Shown one piece after another: positions 1 to 5,563 of a DNA stretch of 6,806 nucleotides. The notes under the pieces were generated by a model that saw nothing but the letters and a program-made list of their open reading frames with translations, was not told the origin of the DNA and did no database searches. Made by a program: the position numbers and the translations under genes. The stretch lies in the NCBI GenBank assembly GCA_015494385.1, contig WGBJ01000527.1, positions 1 to 6,806 of the forward strand. The letters run 5' to 3'. This DNA is from Marinosulfonomonas sp. (GTDB lineage Bacteria > Pseudomonadota > Alphaproteobacteria > Rhodobacterales > Rhodobacteraceae). Numbering within the stretch: position 1 is the stretch's first letter; each line of letters begins with the position of its first letter.

Positions 1-102
1 GGTCAGGGCCAAGGACAAGGCCAGGGTCAAGGACAAGGCCAGGGTCAACACCAGGGGCAAGGTCAGGGCCAAGGTCAGGGCCAAGGTCAGGGGCAGCAGC
101 AA
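1..102 (+). repeat. Gly-Gln codon-pair repeat tract, cut by window edge
   Basis: This tract encodes (GQ)8, HQ, (GQ)7, QQ in the frame of the partial gene. At DNA level an 18-base unit, aaggacaaggccagggtc, is perfectly repeated head to tail at 11-28 and 29-46. A 12-base unit, ggtcagggccaa, occurs at 1-12, 61-72 and 73-84. All four Gly codons and both Gln codons are used across the tract, so most of it is conserved as protein rather than as a fresh DNA duplication; the 18-base pair shows that slippage also acts. The tract probably continues to the left of the window. Confidence 0.9.
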
Positions 103-1455
103 AGCAGCGAGAACCTGAACCTGAACGGTAATGCCAACGGCAACCTGAACGGAAACCTGAACTACAACGAAAACTATTCGGGTTCCGAGAGCGGCGCGGC
201 CGCCGGTTCATGGGCTGATTCCGGTTCTAATTCCAACTCGGAATCAGATGCCCAGTCAGCCTCGGATTCCAATTCGGACAGCTCTGCAACTGCAGATGTC
301 TCGAATGTTTCATCGACCGATGTCAACAGCACATCCAATACAGACGTGAATGTCGATGTCAGCATGAATCTGGACGGATACGAGCCAACAGACGACGATT
401 TTGCCGATATCGATATCAGCATGGTCAACAGCACGATCGGCAATATTGTCTTGTCGGAAGGCCCATTGTCATTTGATCCGGGCAATGACATCGATCTGGA
501 CACTGTCCTGAATGATGCCCTGAATGGTGACGGCAACAATGTCGGAACCGTAAACACCCAAGTCAACACACTGTATGACAATGACGAGCTGCACAATGCA
601 ACTGTCAGCAATGACGGCACATTCAACCAGAACGGCGACTCCGACGGCGGCAATGCGAATGCCAGCGAAGGTATCGGCAATTCCGGTTACGGCGGCAATG
701 GTGGCGGTAACGCCGACGCCAATGGCAGCGACGGCTACGCCGATGCAAACGGCGGTGAATCCGATGCAACCGGTGGATCATTCGGCGACGTTGACGGTGG
801 CTCGAATGATGCCGGACACGGTGGCGATGGCGCAGGCGCCGGAGCAATGTCGGCAGGTCTTGGCGGACTTGGTGGCGGATCCGGTTCAGGCGGTGACGGC
901 GGTTCGTCCGATGCTGGCGACGGTGGTGCAGCCACTGGCGTTGGTGTTGGTGTCGGGCTGGGCCTGATCGCTGCCGGGCTGGGCCTGGGTGCCGGCGAAG
1001 GTGGTGATGGCGGCGACAGCGGCGACGCTGACGGCGGCAACGGACCTGGTGTCGGTGTTGGTATCGGTGTCGGTGTTGGTGTTGCAGACGCCATGGGCGG
1101 CATGGGCGGTATCGGCGGAGGCGCCATTGGTGCCGGAGCCAGCGCAGGTGACGCAACAGGTGGCCTTGCCGGCGGAAACGGCGCCTATATTTCAGGCGGC
1201 AACGGTGGTGATGGCGGCGCAGCATGGACCGGTGCCGGCGGAAACGGGACCTCTTCCGGTAGCTGGGGTTCGGGCAATGGCGATGACGGTTATGTAACCG
1301 GAACGTCCGCAGCCGATGCTTCGGCAGTTGTCAATACCACAGCCTTTAACCAGAACATCGTAATGGGTGCCAATGTGCTTGGTAACTCGGTCGATATGAC
1401 GGTTGTTGGCGGGTCGCTTGACTCGACCCTGATTGGCGACGACGCGTCCAGCTAA
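1..1455 (+). CDS. Low-complexity Gly/Asn/Gln-rich probable secreted protein (5' partial)
   Basis: The frame is open from base 1 to TAA at 1453-1455, so the start lies outside the window; 484 residues are visible. Order by visible residue: Gly-Gln dipeptides (1-32), a stretch with Asn at alternate positions (38-58), a Ser/Asp/Asn-rich segment (60-120), a less biased acidic part (about 120-207), a Gly-rich region (212-440) with Gly-Val zippers at 313-330 and 350-361, and a C-terminal cap with FNQN at 449-452. An earlier FNQN at 208-211 brackets the Gly-rich region. There is no Lys, Arg or Cys. The composition suits an extracellular fibre, matrix or adhesin-like protein, and the downstream type I secretion genes suggest how it leaves the cell. 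Both are inferences. I recognise no named family, and it lacks proper RTX nonapeptides. Q187-D195 matches the core motif repeated in the next gene's product. Confidence 0.85.
   Translation, partial: GQGQGQGQGQGQGQGQHQGQGQGQGQGQGQGQQQSSENLNLNGNANGNLNGNLNYNENYSGSESGAAAGSWADSGSNSNSESDAQSASDSNSDSSATADVSNVSSTDVNSTSNTDVNVDVSMNLDGYEPTDDDFADIDISMVNSTIGNIVLSEGPLSFDPGNDIDLDTVLNDALNGDGNNVGTVNTQVNTLYDNDELHNATVSNDGTFNQNGDSDGGNANASEGIGNSGYGGNGGGNADANGSDGYADANGGESDATGGSFGDVDGGSNDAGHGGDGAGAGAMSAGLGGLGGGSGSGGDGGSSDAGDGGAATGVGVGVGLGLIAAGLGLGAGEGGDGGDSGDADGGNGPGVGVGIGVGVGVADAMGGMGGIGGGAIGAGASAGDATGGLAGGNGAYISGGNGGDGGAAWTGAGGNGTSSGSWGSGNGDDGYVTGTSAADASAVVNTTAFNQNIVMGANVLGNSVDMTVVGGSLDSTLIGDDASS
640..1330 (+). 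repeat. Gly-rich silk-like low-complexity coding region
   Basis: This is an in-frame Gly-rich segment of the partial gene. By eye somewhat under half of its residues are Gly, interspersed with Asp, Asn, Ser and Ala. Two stretches alternate Gly with aliphatic residues: 937-990 (GVGVGVGLGL followed by IAAGLGLG) and 1048-1083 (GVGVGIGVGVGV). Alternation of this kind is known from silk-like and glycine-zipper sequences. GGxGxD hexapeptides occur at 1000-1017 and 1195-1212, but without the hydrophobic position or 9-residue tandem spacing of calcium-binding RTX repeats. Confidence 0.8.
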
Positions 1456-1475
1456 TCAGCTCGAACTATAACACC

Positions 1476-1507
1476 GGCCTGCGCGGCGGACCTCTTTCGC
1501 GCAGGCC
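1476..1507 (+). terminator. Strong intergenic hairpin, possible partial terminator or mRNA-stabilising stem
   Basis: A perfect inverted repeat lies 20 bases after the stop codon of the first gene: ggcctgcgcg (1476-1485) pairs with cgcgcaggcc (1498-1507) around a 12-base loop. The stem is 9 G/C pairs out of 10. The sequence after it has only interrupted T runs (TTT at 1512-1514 and 1518-1520), so it is not a textbook intrinsic terminator. It could cause partial termination, which would make the first gene more abundant than the downstream genes, or it could protect the 3' end of the upstream message. The remaining bases up to 1578 show no convincing promoter. Confidence 0.55.
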
Positions 1508-1578
1508 ACAGTTTCGAATTTACGACAACAGATTTTCATCGTGGTCATGGGCAAGCCACTGATTTACCTCATATTTGC

Positions 1579-1582
1579 AGGA
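1579..1582 (+). promoter_or_regulatory. Ribosome binding site that decides the start at 1590
   Basis: AGGA sits 7 bases upstream of the ATG at 1590. An in-frame TTG at 1575 would put this Shine-Dalgarno sequence inside the gene and has no comparable site of its own, so the ATG is the better start. Confidence 0.7.
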
Positions 1583-1589
1583 CACGAAA

Positions 1590-3521
1590 ATGGCCTTTGA
1601 CGATAAATCAGAAATCATCGCACATTTTATCGGGATATTTGAAACCAATTCCGAAGCCGCCCGTTTGCGCACGGATTACGACAAGTTCCGCGCCGAGGTT
1701 AAGAAATTCGACGGGCCGAATGACCTTCTGAATGTCAATGTCCAGGTCACAAGCCCCTTTGCGGCAAACGGGTTTGAGCCGGGCATGAATATCAACAGCG
1801 CATCCCAGTCGCTGCAAATCAATGTTGCCCCCCCGATCCATACACTGCAAGACGCTGCTATCAAGGCGCTGAACATCCAGAAAATTCCACTTGGCACCCT
1901 GCCCGACCTACCGATGGATTCACAGATCGGCGGTTTTGGTGCCTATAGTTTTACTTATTTTCTACAGCCCCCCTCTTCGGTGGTCACGATAAACATCCAG
2001 GAAAACTTTCTGATTGATGACGATGTTTTTGCAAACGTCGATCTGGGCATTCAATTTACTGACCCGTCTGTGTTTCACACCGCTGTAAACGCGCTGGCGA
2101 ATACGGCCGAGAGTTTGCAAATCGTCAAAATTCCGGACCTGCCCGCAAACGGCGACGCCATTGCGCAAAATGCGCTGGCCACAGTTGAAGCACTGGCCAC
2201 CGCCACAGCCCCCGAACTGGAGGGCGCGACGATTGATCTGGTACATGGCCAAGAGGCAACCGGCACGGTCGAGAACGGCAATTCCGTAGAGGAATCCAGC
2301 AGCCTGAATGATGCCATGCCCGCTGTGCAACGACCGGATGAAGGGCAAGAAACCCAGAACGGCGCCCCCGGACATACCCTCAATACCGGTTCCTCGACAT
2401 TGGTAAACCAGGCTGTTGTAACAACCAACTGGCTGGACGCCCCCGTGATTGCGGTGATGGGCGATTATGTTTCCGTCAGTGCCATTGGCCAGGTCAATGT
2501 CTGGAACGATACCGATACGACAAACATTGCAACGGACGCTGTGATCTCGTCCACAACTCACGGACTTAACAGCTCGACAATCACCACCGTTGCCAATGCC
2601 GTCGCTGAAAGCGGATATACAGGAGGGCCTGAAACCGTCGTCGTCACGCGAATTGAAGGGGATGTGGTTAATGTAAACTACGTCCAGCAATACAATTTTG
2701 CCTATGACAATGATGTGGTCAGCGTCACCTTTTCAGCGACGGAAACCTATCTGGAACTGTCCGACAACACGCTGATAAATCTGACCGATCTGGTCGAACT
2801 TGGCTTTTACTACGATCTGATTGTGATTGGCGGCGACGTGATTGACCTGCGGGTAATCTCGCAAACCAATGTGCTGCTGGATACAGACAGCATCCACGTC
2901 GAAGGCATGTATGAAGGCACGATGGACACATCCGACAATCTGGTTTGGAACCAGGCTGTGATCTATCAAAGCGGGGTGAATACGCTTGAGGAAATGCCGG
3001 ACCACTATGCCAACACGGCTGAAATGCTTGAAAACGGATCCGACAATGTGGCCGATGGTGTTTTGAACGACGAGGCACTGGATAGCGCTCAGGTGCTGCA
3101 TGTTTTGTATATCGAGGGCGATTTACTGGATGTGCAGGCCATCGAACAGGTCAATGTTCTGGGGGATGCCGATCAGGTCGCCGTGGCCAGCGAAACCGTC
3201 CAAAGTGAGGATGGCGCGAATATCCAGGTTATTACCGGCTCGAATGCGCTGATCAATGTTGCAACGGTCATGGATCTGGGCGTCGATTCAACGGTTTACG
3301 TTGGTGGCGAGCAATATTCGGACGCCATGCTGTATCAGGCAGGGTTTGTATCAACCGAGGATCCTCTGGTTGTCAGCGACACATCCGGGTTGGCCAGCGA
3401 GGCGGTGCTGTTTCTAGCCGACGACATGATTGAAGCCGCACAAACCGGTAGCGACATGGATATAGCGCCGGTCATCTCGAACGAGCCACCTGCCGATGTG
3501 ATGCAATCGGTCTTGGCCTAG
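1590..3521 (+). CDS. Acidic repeat protein, probable type I secretion substrate or partner
   Basis: This encodes 643 residues from ATG 1590 to TAG 3519-3521. There is no Sec signal peptide: the N-terminus (MAFDDKSEIIAHF) is charged and helical-looking. There is no cysteine. Residues 1-180 hold all the Lys and most of the Arg. After K180 only R248, R354 and R421 are basic, so the C-terminal two thirds is strongly acidic. Residues about 264-591 contain five diverged units, each centred on a 19-residue motif G-[DE]-x8-Q-x-[NG]-[VF], ending in Asp. I recall similar alphaproteobacterial proteins annotated loosely as type I secretion protein, but this is recollection without a search. Lack of signal peptide and cysteine, acidity and the position 32 bases before the ABC exporter fit a type I substrate or assembly partner. 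RTX repeats are absent, and the C-terminus ends in small hydrophobic residues (QSVLA). No enzymatic motif is visible. Confidence 0.85.
   Translation: MAFDDKSEIIAHFIGIFETNSEAARLRTDYDKFRAEVKKFDGPNDLLNVNVQVTSPFAANGFEPGMNINSASQSLQINVAPPIHTLQDAAIKALNIQKIPLGTLPDLPMDSQIGGFGAYSFTYFLQPPSSVVTINIQENFLIDDDVFANVDLGIQFTDPSVFHTAVNALANTAESLQIVKIPDLPANGDAIAQNALATVEALATATAPELEGATIDLVHGQEATGTVENGNSVEESSSLNDAMPAVQRPDEGQETQNGAPGHTLNTGSSTLVNQAVVTTNWLDAPVIAVMGDYVSVSAIGQVNVWNDTDTTNIATDAVISSTTHGLNSSTITTVANAVAESGYTGGPETVVVTRIEGDVVNVNYVQQYNFAYDNDVVSVTFSATETYLELSDNTLINLTDLVELGFYYDLIVIGGDVIDLRVISQTNVLLDTDSIHVEGMYEGTMDTSDNLVWNQAVIYQSGVNTLEEMPDHYANTAEMLENGSDNVADGVLNDEALDSAQVLHVLYIEGDLLDVQAIEQVNVLGDADQVAVASETVQSEDGANIQVITGSNALINVATVMDLGVDSTVYVGGEQYSDAMLYQAGFVSTEDPLVVSDTSGLASEAVLFLADDMIEAAQTGSDMDIAPVISNEPPADVMQSVLA
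2379..3362 (+). repeat. Five diverged protein repeats with an ungapped 19-residue core
   Basis: Core motifs lie at 2460-2516, 2658-2714, 2832-2888, 3117-3173 and 3306-3362. Each begins Gly-Asp (Gly-Glu in the last) and has Gln exactly 10 residues after the Gly. In the first four, Gln starts Q-x-N-x3-D-x-D: Q301-D309, Q367-D375, Q425-D433 and Q520-D528. The fifth keeps the spacing (Q583-D591) but is degenerate (QAGFVSTED). Several units are preceded by a looser NxLxN-type segment, for example TGSSTLVNQ at 266-274 and TGSNALIN in the last unit. Alternating hydrophobic residues suggest beta strands. The copies differ greatly in DNA, so the duplication is old. Confidence 0.8.
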
Positions 3522-3540
3522 AAAAACAGACGGGCAGGAA

Positions 3541-3546
3541 AGAAGG
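3541..3546 (+). promoter_or_regulatory. Ribosome binding site for a GTG start
   Basis: AGAAGG ends 7 bases before the GTG at 3554. This supports that GTG as the start of the ABC transporter, even though it creates an unusually long N-terminus. The next candidate, GTG at 3758, has only a weak AAGG 5 bases upstream. Confidence 0.65.
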
Positions 3547-3553
3547 TGGAACA

Positions 3554-5536
3554 GTGAAAGATACAAACGAATACCCCGTGGATGACGCGGATGAAACACC
3601 TCCGGTGTTTCGCAGTGACCGCTCAAAGGCACCACTTCGGCTAACCCCCGATCAACGTGTTACCCCCGCTCCCGATACGGCCCGCAAAGGCGGGGATGAC
3701 AGCGGTGGCGGTGGCGGCAAAGGCGAACTGGGCACCACAATCAGCGGCAAGGCCGGAGTGCCAGCCGCAGGTGCAGGCGGCGGTGGCGGTGGCGGCGACA
3801 ATCGCAAATTCCACAGGCGGACCGATCCGGCCGGATTTGAAACCAATCTGAAACGCGGTATCCGCGCTGTTCGTCGCAACCTGTTTCTGGTTGGCCTGTT
3901 CACGCTGGCCACCAATATTCTGGTTCTGTCGATCCCGATCTACCTGTTCCAGATTTCCGACCGCGTATTGACCAGCCGCTCGCTGGACACGCTGTTGATG
4001 CTGACCTCGGTTATCGTTGGCGCCGTGATCCTGCAGGCCATTCTGGATGCCGTGCGCCGGTTTATTCTGATGCGCACCGCGGTCGAAGTGGCGGTTCAAC
4101 TTGGCTCGCCTATTCTTAGTGCCGCAGCCCGGGCGGCCCTGCACAGTTCGGGCCGCGAATACCAGACATTGGGCGACCTGCAGCAATTGCGCGCCTTTCT
4201 GGTATCAGGCACATTGCTGTCCTTTCTGGATGTGCCCTTTGCCCCCTTGTTTATCATGGCGATATTCCTGATCCATCCGGACCTTGGCTATATCGTGGTG
4301 GTGACAGCGCTGATCCTGCTGGTGATCGCAATCGTGAACCAGAAAATCACCGCCAAACCCTTTGCCCGCGCCAATATGCACCTGTCCAAGGCAAACCTGC
4401 ATCTGGACTCGATGTCGCGCAACAGCCAGATCATCAACGCATTGGCCATGATCCCCGAGGCCGTTTCGATCTGGGGCCGCGACACGGCCGCATCGCTAAG
4501 GGAACAGGTGCAGGCGCAGGATCGCAATATCATCGCCTCGGCTGTATCCCGCGCGGTGCGCCTGCTGACACAAATCGGCATGTTGGGCTGGGGTGCCTAT
4601 CTGTCCATTCAGGGCGAACTGACGGGCGGGATGGTGATTGCCGCCTCCATCATCGCGGGCCGCGCCCTGGCCCCGATCGAGGGCGCCATTGAGGGCTGGA
4701 GCCACTTCCTGCTGTCGCGCAGTGCTTATGACCGGATTGCCAGCTTGCTGCGCTCGTCCCCCCTGAACCACGAACGCCTGATCCTGCCCCGCCCCGAAGG
4801 GCACCTGAGCATCGAACGCCTGCTGTTCGTTCCGGCGGGCACCAAAACCGTGGTGCTGAACGGGTTCAGCTTTTCGCTGCAACCGGGGGAATCCCTTGCC
4901 GTGATCGGCAATTCGGGGGCTGGCAAAACCACACTTGGCAAAATGCTGGTCGGCTCGATCCTGCCAACATCCGGCTGTGTGCGGCTGGACCTGATGGACC
5001 TGCGCAACTGGGACCAGCGCCAACTGGGCGAAAACATCGGCTATCTGCCGCAGGACGTGCAACTGTTCCCCGGCACCATCAAGGACAACATCGCCAGAAT
5101 GCGCCGCGATGTGCCCGATGAGCAGATCCACAAAGCCGCCGTTCTGGCCGATGTCCATGAAATGATCGCCAGCTTCCCGCAAGGATACGAAACCATCGTT
5201 GCCGCCGATGGCGCCCCCCTGTCGGGCGGGCAAAAGCAGCGTATCGCACTGGCGCGTGCCTTCTTTGGCAACCCGCGCCTGCTGGTGCTGGACGAGCCGA
5301 ACTCGAATCTGGACACCGCCGGTGATCAGGCTCTGGCCCGCGCCCTGAAGCACGCGAAATCGGAAAACATCACGGTTGTGGTCATCACCCAGAAACCGTC
5401 GCTGTTAAGTGTGGTGGACAAAATCATGGTGATGGCAGGCGGCAATATCGCCATGTTCGGCCATCGTGTCGAAGTGCTCAAGGCGCTTGCCAAACGCCAG
5501 AAAGAAGAAAGCAGCGGACAGATCGAACACCCCTGA
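3554..5536 (+). CDS. Type I secretion ABC transporter (permease/ATPase, PrtD-like)
   Basis: This is an inner-membrane exporter half-transporter of 660 residues with a GTG start. It would dimerise, hydrolyse ATP and drive substrates through the HlyD-type adaptor and an outer-membrane channel. Domains: a disordered N-terminal extension (1 to about 95) with Gly runs at 51-55 and 75-81; a membrane domain whose first helix begins near residue 109, with further helices near 143-163, 217-265 and 333-380; and the nucleotide-binding domain from about 420. Walker A is GNSGAGKTT at 452-460 (K458), the Q-loop Gln is Q500, the signature LSGGQKQR is 556-563, Walker B ends D580-E581, and the D-loop SNLD is 584-587. 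The usual switch His is Gln (Q613, in ITQKP). PrtD-family proteins are usually about 550-590 residues, so the extension adds roughly 90. There is no C39 peptidase domain. It is followed 27 bases later by the adaptor gene. Confidence 0.95.
   Translation: MKDTNEYPVDDADETPPVFRSDRSKAPLRLTPDQRVTPAPDTARKGGDDSGGGGGKGELGTTISGKAGVPAAGAGGGGGGGDNRKFHRRTDPAGFETNLKRGIRAVRRNLFLVGLFTLATNILVLSIPIYLFQISDRVLTSRSLDTLLMLTSVIVGAVILQAILDAVRRFILMRTAVEVAVQLGSPILSAAARAALHSSGREYQTLGDLQQLRAFLVSGTLLSFLDVPFAPLFIMAIFLIHPDLGYIVVVTALILLVIAIVNQKITAKPFARANMHLSKANLHLDSMSRNSQIINALAMIPEAVSIWGRDTAASLREQVQAQDRNIIASAVSRAVRLLTQIGMLGWGAYLSIQGELTGGMVIAASIIAGRALAPIEGAIEGWSHFLLSRSAYDRIASLLRSSPLNHERLILPRPEGHLSIERLLFVPAGTKTVVLNGFSFSLQPGESLAVIGNSGAGKTTLGKMLVGSILPTSGCVRLDLMDLRNWDQRQLGENIGYLPQDVQLFPGTIKDNIARMRRDVPDEQIHKAAVLADVHEMIASFPQGYETIVAADGAPLSGGQKQRIALARAFFGNPRLLVLDEPNSNLDTAGDQALARALKHAKSENITVVVITQKPSLLSVVDKIMVMAGGNIAMFGHRVEVLKALAKRQKEESSGQIEHP
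3701..3799 (+). other. Gly-tract linker in the N-terminal extension of the ABC transporter
   Basis: This segment encodes SGGGGGK (residues 50-56) and AGGGGGGGD (74-82), mostly with alternating ggt/ggc codons. It lies before the first membrane helix, where other type I exporters may carry a C39 or C39-like domain. No folded domain is recognisable here. A flexible tether is the simplest reading. Confidence 0.7.
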
Positions 5537-5551
5537 TCCAACTGCCCAAAC

Positions 5552-5555
5552 AGGA
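5552..5555 (+). promoter_or_regulatory. Ribosome binding site of the adaptor gene
   Basis: AGGA stands 8 bases before ATG 5564, inside the 27-base gap after the transporter stop codon. The close spacing and lack of a terminator support co-transcription. Confidence 0.7.
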
Positions 5556-5563
5556 ATAAAACA

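Noticed and set aside
1..102. Short repeats as a CRISPR array
   Set aside because: The units are contiguous codon pairs in an open frame with no spacers, and they are not palindromic.
1000..1212. GGxGxD hexapeptides (1000-1017 and 1195-1212) as RTX calcium-binding repeats
   Set aside because: They are single, not tandem at nine residues, and lack the large hydrophobic position. Chance matches are expected in sequence this rich in Gly and Asp.
623..1225. Long antisense reading frames opposite the Gly-rich region, encoding Arg/His-rich or Pro-rich chains
   Set aside because: They are the complement of Gly codons (GGN gives NCC, or CCN/CGN-type codons when shifted) and have no start signals or sensible composition.
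346..1455. An internal GTG start at 346 for the first gene
   Set aside because: The same frame is open back to base 1 with matching composition, and no ribosome binding site precedes 346. The gene is simply cut by the window edge.
1508..1589. A promoter between the hairpin and the second gene
   Set aside because: TTTACG near 1518 is a weak -35 candidate, but no acceptable -10 box stands at the right distance.
3484..3518. QSVLA at the C-terminus of the second protein as a HasA-like type I secretion signal
   Set aside because: Small hydrophobic C-termini are known in some type I substrates, but five residues are too few to claim a match, and the first protein ends differently (DDASS).
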